This document shows, one piece after another, positions 1-7,000 of a DNA stretch of 10,216 nt (its first letter is position 1; every line of letters begins with the position of its first letter). Under the pieces are notes generated by a model. The model was given only the letters and a program-made list of their open reading frames with translations. It had not been told where the DNA came from and made no database searches. The translations under genes were made by a program, and so were the position numbers. The DNA is from an uncultured Odoribacter sp. (GTDB lineage: Bacteria > Bacteroidota > Bacteroidia > Bacteroidales > Marinifilaceae). The stretch spans positions 1 through 10,216 of the forward strand of contig CAMRAP010000047.1 of assembly GCA_947039985.1 (NCBI GenBank). The letters run 5' to 3'.

Positions 1-1194
1 TTTATCCGTACGAATAATAATTTCACCATGCTCTCCAGTAGCAGCAGAGACTCCATCTGCATTTATTAAATCTATATCATATTGTGGGTTCGGAACTCCC
101 ATCGAACCTGGTTTTGGCTCCATCCAAGGAAAGGTAGCCACAGTTAATGTCGTTTCCGTCTGTCCGAATCCCTCCATTAGCTTAATGCCTGTTAAGGCAT
201 AAAAAGAGTCAAATATAATCGGATTCAGCGCCTCACCAGCAATGGTACAATATTTCAAATGCGATAGATCGTATTTAGTTAAATCTTCACGCATTAAGAA
301 TCGAAAAACTGTCGGTGGAGCACAAAGTGATGTGATGCGATAATCTTGAATCACCTGCAACATATCAGTTGGACTAAATCTTTCGTGGTCATATACAAAC
401 ACTGTTGCTCCTGCAATCCACTGCCCATATAACTTTCCCCATACAGCTTTTCCCCAACCTGTATCGGCAATGGTTAAATGCAAACTATCTTCATGTAGAT
501 TATGCCAAAAACACCCCGTTGCAATATGTCCCAGCGGATAAGTAAAATCATGAACCACCATCTTTGGATCTCCGGTAGTGCCCGAAGTGAAATACATCAG
601 CGAAATATCATCATTGTGATTAATATGCCTTGGTTTTATAAAGGGAGAAGCAGTAGCCAATCCATTTTGGAAGTCATCAAAACCAGCTGGTACAAATGGA
701 CCTATTGAAACAACTTTTTGAACCGAAGGTGACTCTGGCAAAGCACTTGCAACATGATTTGTTATTTCCTCTTCTCCAACGCAAACAATCACTTTTATAT
801 CTGCAGCATTAGCCCGATATATAATATCTTTTTTCGTCAACATATGCGTAGCAGGGATGACCACTGCACCTAGCTTATGTAGCGCTATAATAGAAAACCA
901 AAATTCGAATCTACGCTTTAATATCAACATCACCATATCCCCTTTCCCAATACTTAGGGATTGAAAATAAGCAGCTGTTTGATCTGATTTTTCTTTTATC
1001 TCTGCAAAAGTAAAGTCAATATGTTCACCTTTATCGTTCGTCCAACAAAGGGCTTTTTTATTTGGTGCTTTCTTTGCCCAAGCATCCACGATGTCATAGG
1101 CAAAATTAAAATTTTTGGGAACTTGTATTTTAAAATTCTTTTTAAAATCTTCCTGCGACTCAAAAGTCGTCTGCGGCATAAATTGTTCTATCAT
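1..1194 (-). CDS. AMP-forming acyl-CoA synthetase, N-terminal part (partial)
   Basis: Member of the ANL superfamily, which activates a carboxylic acid with ATP to an acyl-adenylate and transfers the acyl group to CoA in the cytoplasm. The frame is open from an ATG at 1194 to the left edge, giving 398 codons; the family is usually about 550 residues, so the end of the large domain and the C-terminal lid domain are missing. Visible motifs are the phosphate-binding loop YFTSGTTGDPK (residues 201-211), GEALNP further on, the adenine/Mg motif GFGQTET (342-348), and GSMGVPNP after it. The sequence resembles medium-chain or general acyl-CoA synthetases (ACSM-like) more than acetyl-CoA synthetase, but the substrate cannot be read from the window. 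No clear ribosome-binding site precedes the ATG. It is separated from the his genes by a terminator, so it is its own transcription unit. Confidence 0.88.
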   Translation of the reverse strand, partial: MIEQFMPQTTFESQEDFKKNFKIQVPKNFNFAYDIVDAWAKKAPNKKALCWTNDKGEHIDFTFAEIKEKSDQTAAYFQSLSIGKGDMVMLILKRRFEFWFSIIALHKLGAVVIPATHMLTKKDIIYRANAADIKVIVCVGEEEITNHVASALPESPSVQKVVSIGPFVPAGFDDFQNGLATASPFIKPRHINHNDDISLMYFTSGTTGDPKMVVHDFTYPLGHIATGCFWHNLHEDSLHLTIADTGWGKAVWGKLYGQWIAGATVFVYDHERFSPTDMLQVIQDYRITSLCAPPTVFRFLMREDLTKYDLSHLKYCTIAGEALNPIIFDSFYALTGIKLMEGFGQTETTLTVATFPWMEPKPGSMGVPNPQYDIDLINADGVSAATGEHGEIIIRTDK

Positions 1195-1252
1195 CTTAAT
1201 TTTACAGAATTATGATTGAAAATCAGGCTACATTATTACCTCTAATTTTTAC

Positions 1253-1266
1253 TGCATATATATGCA
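1253..1266. repeat. Perfect 14-base palindrome upstream of acyl-CoA synthetase
   Basis: The sequence TGCATATATATGCA is a perfect palindrome 58 bases upstream of the acyl-CoA synthetase start. Position and symmetry would suit an operator for a dimeric regulator of that gene. With only one copy in AT-rich DNA it could also be chance. Confidence 0.35.
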
Positions 1267-1486
1267 ATATTTGTAGCGATGATAAAAATCCTTACATAAA
1301 CACCCATAAACTTATGATTATTTTTTTGAATAAAAGAACAACACTATCACTTTTGTGTTTTTTTGTAAATTTAGATCATTTTTTACCCTGTATTCTGCAC
1401 ACATCGAAATCTAGTGTGAAATTTGACTCGGAGTTTTGAGCTTCTTCAAAGATTTATCTCATTCAATGGAGAAAGCCCATATATGT

Positions 1487-1525
1487 AAAAAAGCATACCA
1501 ATAATTTGAATATTGATATGCTTTT
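1487..1525 (-). terminator. Rho-independent terminator of the rplY-his operon
   Basis: Two 15-base arms (1489-1503 and 1511-1525) surround a 7-base loop. On the minus strand the one mismatch becomes a G-U wobble, so the RNA stem is unbroken, and it is followed by a run of six U. On the plus strand the same position is a C-A mismatch, which favours minus-strand use. It lies about 60 bases after the hisIE stop. Confidence 0.8.
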
Positions 1526-1542
1526 GCACCGATTTATGTCGA

Positions 1543-1570
1543 AATTATCGAGAGTTTTCTCGAATCAATT
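1543..1570. repeat. Small imperfect inverted repeat just after hisIE
   Basis: TCGAGA (1548-1553) and TCTCGA (1558-1563) form a 6-bp stem with a 4-base loop. Flanking AAATT and AATTT extend the symmetry imperfectly. It starts about 15 bases past the hisIE stop and could be a 3'-end RNA hairpin ahead of the main terminator, but there is no U-tract of its own. Confidence 0.35.
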
Positions 1571-1584
1571 TTGAACTCCCAAGT

Positions 1585-2181
1585 CTATTTGTGACGTTCT
1601 TTTAAGATAGCAACAACATCTTCTAAACTATAACCTTTAGCGATAAGTAGTACAAGATAATGATACATCAAATCAGCAGCCTCATTCAAAAATAACTCCT
1701 CATTATCATCCTTAGCTTCTATCACTAATTCAACAGCCTCTTCACCTACTTTCTGAGCCACTTTATTGATACCAGCAGCTATTAAACGAGCTGTATATGA
1801 CTCTTCAATAGGATCATTCTTACGCTTTTGTAAGAACCCTTGCAACGTAAATAGAAAATCTGCTTCGCTATTCTCTTCCTTCCAACAAGTATCATCACCA
1901 GTGTGACAAGTTGGTCCAACTGGTTCAGCTTTCACTAATAGGGCATCTTGATCACAGTCCAATTTTATATCTTTTAGTAATAAGTAGTTACCACTCTCTT
2001 CGCCCTTCAGCCATAATTTTTGACGAGAACGACTAAAAAAGCAAACCTTACCACTCTCTAGCGTCTGTTTCAAAGAAGCTTCGTTCATATATCCTAACAT
2101 CAATACTACACGAGTATTTACATCTTGTATGATTGCTGGTATCAATCCTTTTTCATCAAATTTTAAATTCTCTAATTGCAT
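1585..2181 (-). CDS. hisI: Bifunctional phosphoribosyl-AMP cyclohydrolase / phosphoribosyl-ATP pyrophosphatase
   Basis: Carries out steps 2 and 3 of histidine biosynthesis: the HisE half removes pyrophosphate from phosphoribosyl-ATP and the HisI half opens the adenine ring of phosphoribosyl-AMP. At 198 residues it has the usual length of a HisIE fusion. In the HisI domain (about 1-105), FSRSRQKLWLKG is at 49-60, the Mg-binding D75, D77 and D79 are present, and the zinc cysteines C76, C92 and C99 keep the family spacing. In the HisE domain (about 107-198), KVGEEAVE (144-151) and EAADLMYH (167-174) supply the acidic metal-binding helices. It is last in the run, 12 bases after hisF, and is followed by a terminator. 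Nothing suggests loss of function. Confidence 0.97.
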   Translation of the reverse strand: MQLENLKFDEKGLIPAIIQDVNTRVVLMLGYMNEASLKQTLESGKVCFFSRSRQKLWLKGEESGNYLLLKDIKLDCDQDALLVKAEPVGPTCHTGDDTCWKEENSEADFLFTLQGFLQKRKNDPIEESYTARLIAAGINKVAQKVGEEAVELVIEAKDDNEELFLNEAADLMYHYLVLLIAKGYSLEDVVAILKERHK

Positions 2182-2193
2182 CTCTTTTATATA

Positions 2194-2949
2194 TTAAATT
2201 CTTATTTCTATTTCCCGGCTATCTAAATATCTTTTCACATCTGGTATTGCCAATTTCCCATAATGAAAAACACCTGCAGCCAAAGCAGCATCTGCTTTTC
2301 CTAAAGTAAAAGCATCATAAAAATCTTCCATTTTCCCAGCACCACCAGAAGCGATTACAGGAATTGTAAGTTCTTCACTCAAGCGCGCAACAGCTTCACA
2401 AGCAAAACCTTGATTCGTCCCATCATGATCCATGGAAGTAAATAAGATCTCCCCTGCACCTCTACTCTCTGCCTCTTTAGCCCAAGAAAACAGTTCATAG
2501 CTTGTCTTTTTACGCCCTCCATTAATATACACATTCCAATTACCATCCTCTTTGCGAGCATCAATGGCCACAACAATACATTGTCGCCCAAAGCAAAGTG
2601 CTAAAGTGTCTATTAATGCAGGCTTTATCAAAGCAGCAGTATTTATAGAGACTTTATCTGCGCCTTTACTTAGTAAATTAGATACATCCAAATCTGAAGA
2701 GATCCCCCCTCCAACTGTAAAAGGAATATTAACAGCCTCTGCTACCTGCTCTACCCAAGTTAACATCGTTTTACGCCGCTCATGACTAGCAGTGATATCC
2801 AAAAACACCAATTCATCTGCGCCCTCATCTGAATAACGCTTAGCCAACTCAACAATATCTCCAGCATCTTTTAAATTACCGAAATTTGTTCCTTTTACGG
2901 TACGTCCATCTTTGACATCTAGACAAAGTATCATTCTTTTTGCTAACAT
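2194..2949 (-). CDS. hisF: Imidazole glycerol phosphate synthase, cyclase subunit HisF
   Basis: HisF uses ammonia tunnelled from HisH to turn PRFAR into imidazole glycerol phosphate and AICAR, linking histidine and purine synthesis. The 251-residue product is a full (beta/alpha)8 barrel. The catalytic aspartates D11 (in CLDVKDG) and D130 (in VVAIDARK) sit at the positions known for the family. The phosphate-binding loops TVGGGI (78-83) and IASGGAG in the second half-barrel are also present. The start codon overlaps the hisA stop in ATGTTAG, so the two are probably translationally coupled. The partner HisH is encoded two genes upstream in the same run. Confidence 0.98.
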   Translation of the reverse strand: MLAKRMILCLDVKDGRTVKGTNFGNLKDAGDIVELAKRYSDEGADELVFLDITASHERRKTMLTWVEQVAEAVNIPFTVGGGISSDLDVSNLLSKGADKVSINTAALIKPALIDTLALCFGRQCIVVAIDARKEDGNWNVYINGGRKKTSYELFSWAKEAESRGAGEILFTSMDHDGTNQGFACEAVARLSEELTIPVIASGGAGKMEDFYDAFTLGKADAALAAGVFHYGKLAIPDVKRYLDSREIEIRI

Positions 2950-3659
2950 AAAAAATCATTTAATGACTCCATTCCTATTTTCTTCTCATAGATTGCTTTC
3001 CCAACAATCACTGATTCTACACCTAATTCAGCTAATTCTTGTAAATCTTCGTACGAACTAACACCACCAGAAGCTATTAGATGAATATGAGGGTAACGCT
3101 CCAACAACTCTCGATATAAATCTATAGCTGGACCTTCCATCATCCCATCTTTTGAAATATCTGTACACATCAAATGGTGTATTTGATCTTCATAGTTAGC
3201 AATCAATTCATAAATAGTAGTCTCTGTGATTTTTTTCCAACCGTGAGTACAGATTTTTTTATCCAGAACATCTGCTCCTAGAATTATTTTCTCTCCACCA
3301 TAATATTGCATCCAAGACTTTGTCTTTTCAACATCGGTTTGTACAATACTTCCAAGACATGCATAATCTGCTCCAGCATTAAAAACCCGATGAATATCTT
3401 CATCCGTTTTTATTCCCCCTCCAAAATCAACAGATAAACCAGTACCTTGACAAATACTTTCCAAGACCTTGATATTCACAACCCCAGCAGCTTTTGCCCC
3501 ATCTAAATCAACCAAATGCAAACGTGTAATTCCCACATCTTCAAATGCTTTAGCCACTTCTAGAGGCGAGTCGGAATAGGTTTTACACTGCTCATAGTCG
3601 CCTTGTGTTAAACGGACACATTTTCCATCTATAATATCTATCGCTGGTATTATTTTCAT
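2943..3659 (-). CDS. hisA: ProFAR isomerase HisA
   Basis: Catalyses the Amadori rearrangement of ProFAR to PRFAR, the substrate of HisH-HisF. At 238 residues it is a normal-length (beta/alpha)8 barrel. The general base D8 is in IPAIDIIDG and the acid D130 is in LGADVLD. TDISKDG (166-172) and the phosphate loops DFGGGIK (78-84) and IASGGV (195-200) are intact. The HisA-type set of residues and the neighbours argue against a TrpF or dual PriA role. Its last codons overlap the hisF start. A 96-base untranslated gap separates it from hisH, the largest gap inside this run. Confidence 0.97.
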   Translation of the reverse strand: MKIIPAIDIIDGKCVRLTQGDYEQCKTYSDSPLEVAKAFEDVGITRLHLVDLDGAKAAGVVNIKVLESICQGTGLSVDFGGGIKTDEDIHRVFNAGADYACLGSIVQTDVEKTKSWMQYYGGEKIILGADVLDKKICTHGWKKITETTIYELIANYEDQIHHLMCTDISKDGMMEGPAIDLYRELLERYPHIHLIASGGVSSYEDLQELAELGVESVIVGKAIYEKKIGMESLNDFLC

Positions 3660-3755
3660 CGGTTTATAATTTGTTTTTAAGTTATCAGATATAAGCCCAA
3701 TTTAAACAGACGCTTTGGTATCGTGTCTACAGGCGAGCTTCATCATTTCTCAGTT
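3660..3755 (-). other. hisH-hisA intergenic gap with weak hairpin
   Basis: This 96-base gap is the only long one in the run, where the other genes are 4-13 bases apart or overlap. It holds a weak imperfect hairpin (arms 3708-3713 and 3723-3728, one mismatch, 9-base loop). I see no exact TAnnTTTG box on the minus strand and no credible small gene. An internal RNA-processing or attenuation site is possible but unproven. Confidence 0.35.
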
Positions 3756-4337
3756 TTACATTTTCAAAAAGTTGCTCAACACTTTTTCGCCAAAATCAGC
3801 AGATTTTTCAGGATGAAACTGACATCCATAAAAATTATCTTTATGGATAGCTGCTGCAAACTCTCCACTGTAATCACATTTAGCAATACTATGCTCACTA
3901 TTAGGTACATAATACGAATGAACAAAGTACATCCGTTCTCCAGATTCGATACCTTCGAATAAAGGAGATTTCAAATCATATATATTATTCCACCCCATAT
4001 GAGGTATCTTATAATCACCAACAAACTTTTTCACACTCAGTTGAAAAATATTTAAACCCACCGTATCTTCTTCTTCTGTATCCTGACACATCAATTGCAT
4101 ACCCAAACAAATCCCTAAAACAGGCATTTTCAATTGAGGTATAAGTTGATCTAAACCAGTTGCTTTTAGTTGTTTCATCGCTTCAGATGCTTGACCTACT
4201 CCTGGAAAAATCACTTTATCAGCCGAATTGATTACTACAGAATTACGACTTAGTTCTGCTTCATATCCTAACCTTTTCAAAGCCATCATAACAGAGAAGA
4301 CATTTCCAGCTCCGTAATTTACAACTACAATTTTCAT
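3756..4337 (-). CDS. hisH: Imidazole glycerol phosphate synthase, glutaminase subunit HisH
   Basis: Class I glutamine amidotransferase that hydrolyses glutamine and feeds ammonia to HisF. The 193-residue product is of normal length. The nucleophile C77 lies in GICLGMQ (75-81), and the rest of the triad is H175 and E177 in QFHPEKS (173-179). The oxyanion-strand motif PGVG is at 45-48 and the substrate-contacting HSYYV at 140-144. The start is 4 bases after the DUF4924-type gene, so the two are probably co-translated. Confidence 0.97.
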   Translation of the reverse strand: MKIVVVNYGAGNVFSVMMALKRLGYEAELSRNSVVINSADKVIFPGVGQASEAMKQLKATGLDQLIPQLKMPVLGICLGMQLMCQDTEEEDTVGLNIFQLSVKKFVGDYKIPHMGWNNIYDLKSPLFEGIESGERMYFVHSYYVPNSEHSIAKCDYSGEFAAAIHKDNFYGCQFHPEKSADFGEKVLSNFLKM

Positions 4338-4341
4338 ACCT

Positions 4342-4884
4342 TTATTTTTTATTCTCTTCCTCCATTTGCTTATATTTGGTAGCTAAATAGGCTATCATTT
4401 TACTAAATGATTCCATAGCTGCCACAGTCTCTTTATTGACCTCTTTCTGTTGAAGTCGAAGCATCAAATTACCATATAAAGCATTCAAAGCCAATTCCAC
4501 GTCTGAAACAGAATCATCAACATCCGCTTTGTGACGAAACTCTACCAAGTTGCTAGCAGCAGCTGTTACCAATTGATGATAACGTTGATCACGCGCCTTG
4601 TGTAGCAAGAAGAAATGTATTTCAGTTAATTCATCCACTGTGTTTTTCAAGGGCTGAATATGACCTTTTAACTCCACCTTTTCTTGTTTCATCATCTCTA
4701 TAAGGTTGTCATACCAATCGTAGATCTCCTTACTGGTTTCTTCATCGGATTGAAAACCAGAAACAATGTGTTTGTTTACTTGCTCTATATCTAAATTTAA
4801 AGCACGCAATATATCTTCAATTTGCCACATATATAATATATACTCAGCAATATTACTATTTTTTTTCTCTTTTGCTATTAACAT
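4342..4884 (-). CDS. DUF4924-type protein of unknown function
   Basis: A 180-residue soluble, apparently all-helical protein with no signal peptide and no membrane segment. It resembles, from memory, the Bacteroidota family DUF4924: the N-terminal stretch NIAEYILYMWQIEDILRAL (11-29), the following NKHIVSGFQ and KEIYDWYDNL segments, and the C-terminal helices that carry LMLRLQQKEV all fit. No catalytic motif is visible. It sits 4 bases before hisH and 6 bases after the S4-domain gene, at the junction of the translation and histidine genes. That placement suggests co-expression, but its role is unknown; a structural or regulatory partner of a neighbour is only a guess. The family call lacks a profile search. 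Confidence 0.8.
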   Translation of the reverse strand: MLIAKEKKNSNIAEYILYMWQIEDILRALNLDIEQVNKHIVSGFQSDEETSKEIYDWYDNLIEMMKQEKVELKGHIQPLKNTVDELTEIHFFLLHKARDQRYHQLVTAAASNLVEFRHKADVDDSVSDVELALNALYGNLMLRLQQKEVNKETVAAMESFSKMIAYLATKYKQMEEENKK

Positions 4885-4890
4885 GGCTTA

Positions 4891-5289
4891 TCACTCCTCG
4901 TTTTTGTCATCAATATCTTTCATCTTATCTATCATCCTCCTATCCCGCTTGGTTGGACGCCCTAATCCATTAGAACGAACTTCAAAACCAAAAGCCTTTG
5001 CATCATTTAGAATGGCTAAAACTTCAGGAGGAGTTACATCTTCTACAAAATCAACAGCCAACTGAGCTGACATTCTCCGGGCAACCAACTGCTTGACCAA
5101 ATAATGGCGTTCAATAGGCGGTATTCTAACTTTTATTATTTCACCACCTTTTAAATCCCTAGATGGCTTTGCGTGCATGTCGCCTATTTTGACATGACCT
5201 TTACCACACTCTTCAGCTGCCAACGAACGAGTTTTAAAAATCCGAACAGACCAAAGCCATTTATCGATCCTAACTTTTCCTTCTGCCAT
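4891..5289 (-). CDS. Hsp15-like S4-domain RNA-binding protein
   Basis: A 132-residue protein with an N-terminal S4 RNA-binding domain (about 6-65), marked by RIDKWLWSVRIFKTRSLA (7-24) and the later GGEIIKVRIPP. The C-terminal half ends in a very basic GRPTKRDRRMIDK stretch and an acidic tip. This is the Hsp15/HslR layout. In E. coli, Hsp15 binds free 50S subunits that carry a nascent peptidyl-tRNA, in a rescue pathway after heat shock. Placement directly behind pth, which recycles peptidyl-tRNA, fits that kind of job. Whether the Bacteroidota members share the exact E. coli role is inference. It is 13 bases after pth. Confidence 0.88.
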   Translation of the reverse strand: MAEGKVRIDKWLWSVRIFKTRSLAAEECGKGHVKIGDMHAKPSRDLKGGEIIKVRIPPIERHYLVKQLVARRMSAQLAVDFVEDVTPPEVLAILNDAKAFGFEVRSNGLGRPTKRDRRMIDKMKDIDDKNEE

Positions 5290-5302
5290 GAGATAAAAAA
5301 AA

Positions 5303-5869
5303 TTATTTCTTTGTATTAAAAAAATTCATTGTTCTTGCCATTCCTTGTAGAACAAAGCTAATGATAGTCTCTTTACCTCTCTCTAATAAAGGAGGCAAAT
5401 TTTCTTGCTCTTTTTCATCCCATTTCCCCAACACATAATCCACTTGTCGCCCTGCCGAAAATTCATTCCCAATTCCGTATCTCAAACGAGCATACGCACT
5501 AGTTCCTAATAAAGCATTGAGACTTTTCAATCCATTATGTCCTCCATCACTTCCTTTTCCTTTCAAGCGTAAACTTCCAAAAGGTAGGGCTAAATCATCA
5601 ACGATGACTAACATATTCTCGACTGGAATTTTCTCTTTTTGCAACCAATAATGAACAGCCTTACCACTTAAGTTCATATAAGTGCTTGGCTTTAACAAGA
5701 TTAAATATCTCCCCTTTAATTTCACCTCACATACCGCTCCATAACGCTTAGCTTCAAAAGCAGTATTGGACGCCTTTACAAAAGCGTCCAATACATTAAA
5801 TCCGATATTATGTCGCGTATCCTGATATTCTGGGCCAATGTTTCCTAGCCCAACAATAAGATACTTCAT
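5303..5869 (-). CDS. pth: Peptidyl-tRNA hydrolase
   Basis: Cleaves the ester bond of peptidyl-tRNA that has dropped off the ribosome, releasing tRNA for reuse. The 188-residue protein is a standard bacterial Pth. N10 is in VGLGNIG, the catalytic H20 in DTRHNIGF, the signature [10 protein letters not shown] spans 60-69, the aspartate pair is at 91-92, and H111-N112 lies in [11 protein letters not shown]. All expected active-site positions are filled. It starts 6 bases after the rplY stop. The rplY-pth pairing is widespread in bacteria and supports both calls. Confidence 0.98.
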   Translation of the reverse strand: MKYLIVGLGNIGPEYQDTRHNIGFNVLDAFVKASNTAFEAKRYGAVCEVKLKGRYLILLKPSTYMNLSGKAVHYWLQKEKIPVENMLVIVDDLALPFGSLRLKGKGSDGGHNGLKSLNALLGTSAYARLRYGIGNEFSAGRQVDYVLGKWDEKEQENLPPLLERGKETIISFVLQGMARTMNFFNTKK

Positions 5870-5875
5870 AATTTA

Positions 5876-6448
5876 CTATTTTGCGTCCTTAGCAGCAGCA
5901 CGAGCAGCACGAGTCAACTTAACCTGTGCAACAACTACCTCAGGTGGAGTAACCACTTCAAAACCTTCAAATATACACTCTTTTACTTTGATTGATTTAC
6001 CCAATGCTAATTCTGTAACATCTAATGTAATTTCATCTGGTAAGTTTACTGGTAATGCTTTTACTTTTAGTTTTCTAACAACTAGTGTTAATTTACCACC
6101 TGCTTGAACACCCACTGCAAAACCAGTCAATTTTACAGGAACTTCCATAACCACTGGCTTATCATTAGAGATTTGATAAAAGTCAATATGTAATACTCGC
6201 TCAGTTACTGGATGAAATTGAATCTCACGCATAATAGCCTCACAAATTTCTCCACCAATATTCAATTTCACGATATAAACACAAGGAGTATACAACAATT
6301 TACGTAAGTCTTTTTCAACGACTGAAAAATGAACATTCTCTTTACATCCGTACAATACACAAGGAGCTTTAGCTTCTGCTCTTAAAGCAATTGTTGCTTT
6401 TTTACCTAAATCACTTCTTAACTCTCCGTTTAATTCAAAAGTTTGCAT
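5876..6448 (-). CDS. rplY: 50S ribosomal protein L25, general stress protein CTC type
   Basis: Binds 5S rRNA in the large ribosomal subunit. The 190-residue product has an L25 domain (about 1-90) and a C-terminal TL5/CTC domain (about 95-180), the two-domain form. Segments VLYG, the IQFHPVTERVLHIDF block, and GGKLTLVVRKLKVK are typical of Bacteroidota L25, and the end KLTRAARAAAKDAK matches the usual basic tail. I chose the ATG at 6448 because the protein then begins MQTFELNGELRSDLGKK, as L25 should. The frame is also open up to a TTG at 6562, but those 38 extra codons have no L25 character and that TTG lies inside the candidate -7 promoter box. It is the first gene of the run ending with hisIE. 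Confidence 0.96.
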   Translation of the reverse strand: MQTFELNGELRSDLGKKATIALRAEAKAPCVLYGCKENVHFSVVEKDLRKLLYTPCVYIVKLNIGGEICEAIMREIQFHPVTERVLHIDFYQISNDKPVVMEVPVKLTGFAVGVQAGGKLTLVVRKLKVKALPVNLPDEITLDVTELALGKSIKVKECIFEGFEVVTPPEVVVAQVKLTRAARAAAKDAK

Positions 6449-6553
6449 AATAAATCTTTGTTTCGTGCTACTCAAAAACAGACCAAGACTCCGGGGAATT
6501 AAGCCAATCTGTTTTCCCATTGCACTATTTTTTTTTAATAGTCCCCGTAAATC
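6449..6553 (-). promoter_or_regulatory. Structured 5' leader of rplY, candidate regulatory RNA
   Basis: From the predicted transcription start near 6553 to the rplY ATG there are about 105 untranslated bases with several possible stems. An 8-bp perfect stem pairs 6508-6515 with 6475-6482 (25-base loop) and is followed on the minus strand by extra U. A second, 6-bp G/C-rich stem pairs 6542-6547 with 6492-6497. The two stems cross, so they would form a pseudoknot or exclude each other. A short hairpin (6524-6529 with 6537-6542) competes for base 6542. This is what an autogenous ribosomal-protein leader could look like, but I recognise no known Bacteroidota L25 leader family. Confidence 0.4.
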
Positions 6554-6559
6554 AGTGTA

Positions 6560-6586
6560 CAAAAATAGTAAATATATTAATCACAA
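6560..6586 (-). promoter_or_regulatory. Candidate promoter of the rplY-his operon
   Basis: On the minus strand, TATTTTTG (6567 to 6560) matches the Bacteroidota -7 consensus TAnnTTTG exactly. A TTG (6586-6584) upstream could be part of the -33 element, though its spacing of about 16 bases is shorter than the usual 19 or so. Transcription would start near 6553, giving the long rplY leader. Confidence 0.5.
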
Positions 6587-6742
6587 CTACCATAATACTT
6601 AAAATATTAAGCAGGTAATGATTTTTTCTTCCACAACAAACAAAATCGCTCAATATCTTTTAATTTGAATGTGCTCAAATTATATTGCATCTAAATTAGA
6701 CACGAAACCAAGTAAAAACTTTTTTCTTTCAAATTTTGGTTT

Positions 6743-6750
6743 TAATTTTG
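6743..6750 (+). promoter_or_regulatory. Candidate -7 box of the ferredoxin gene
   Basis: TAATTTTG matches TAnnTTTG exactly and ends 30 bases before the ferredoxin ATG. The expected -33 area is T-rich (around 6719-6724) without an exact TTTG. Transcription would start near 6757, giving a short A-rich leader and no Shine-Dalgarno site. The remaining bases between here and the rplY promoter show no other signal. Confidence 0.5.
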
Positions 6751-6780
6751 CAGCATATTAATCAATAAAACTAGAATAAA

Positions 6781-6951
6781 ATGGCTTATGTAATATCTGA
6801 CGATTGTATTTCTTGTGGAGCATGCGAAAGCGAATGCCCAGTAAGTGCAATTGCAATGGGTGCTGATCACTATGAAATTGATGCTGATGCTTGTACTGAC
6901 TGTGGATCTTGTTCTGCTTCATGTCCTGTAGAGGCTATCTCTCAAGCATAA
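6781..6951 (+). CDS. 2[4Fe-4S] ferredoxin, clostridial type
   Basis: A 56-residue electron carrier. Two CxxCxxCxxxCP motifs are complete: C9, C12, C15, C19-P20 and C38, C41, C44, C48-P49, enough for two [4Fe-4S] clusters in the usual crossed arrangement. The length and acidic composition are typical of low-potential bacterial ferredoxins that serve pyruvate:ferredoxin oxidoreductase and hydrogenases, which fits an anaerobic or fermentative host. No partner oxidoreductase is nearby, so the specific donor and acceptor are unknown. The gene stands alone between its own candidate promoter and a strong terminator, divergent from rplY, and its product is short enough to be missed by length cut-offs. 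Confidence 0.96.
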   Translation: MAYVISDDCISCGACESECPVSAIAMGADHYEIDADACTDCGSCSASCPVEAISQA

Positions 6952-6965
6952 TCATCACCGATGAG

Positions 6966-7000
6966 AAAAAAAAACGGAGTCAAAAGACTCCGTTTTTTTT
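6966..7000. terminator. Bidirectional terminator shared by ferredoxin and folate genes
   Basis: A perfect 7-bp stem, CGGAGTC (6975-6981) and GACTCCG (6986-6992), has an AAAA loop, with nine A before it and eight T after it. It ends the ferredoxin transcript on the plus strand and the gldB/cyclo-ligase transcript on the minus strand. The cyclo-ligase stop codon (6999-7001) overlaps the edge of the T-run. Confidence 0.93.

Larger units (their letters stand above)
1195..1584. other. Intergenic region between acyl-CoA synthetase and hisIE
   Basis: This 390-base AT-rich gap has no convincing gene. A 75-codon plus-strand frame at 1212-1439 has low-complexity composition and no recognisable domain. 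The gap must hold the promoter of the minus-strand acyl-CoA synthetase, but I found no exact TAnnTTTG box on that strand. It also holds a 14-base palindrome near the start codon, the terminator of the his run, and a second small inverted repeat next to hisIE; these are listed separately. Confidence 0.7.

Noticed and set aside
1212..1439. A 75-codon plus-strand frame in the gap upstream of the acyl-CoA synthetase.
   Set aside because: It has no recognisable domain and AT-driven composition, it runs through non-coding sequence, and it lacks a promoter box at a sensible distance.
2379..2785. Frames inside hisF on both strands (70 and 77 codons).
   Set aside because: They are out-of-frame shadows of hisF, whose own frame has all catalytic residues.
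6449..6562. A 38-codon N-terminal extension of L25 starting at a TTG.
   Set aside because: The TTG lies inside the candidate -7 box, the added residues do not resemble L25, and the ATG at 6448 gives the family's normal N-terminus.
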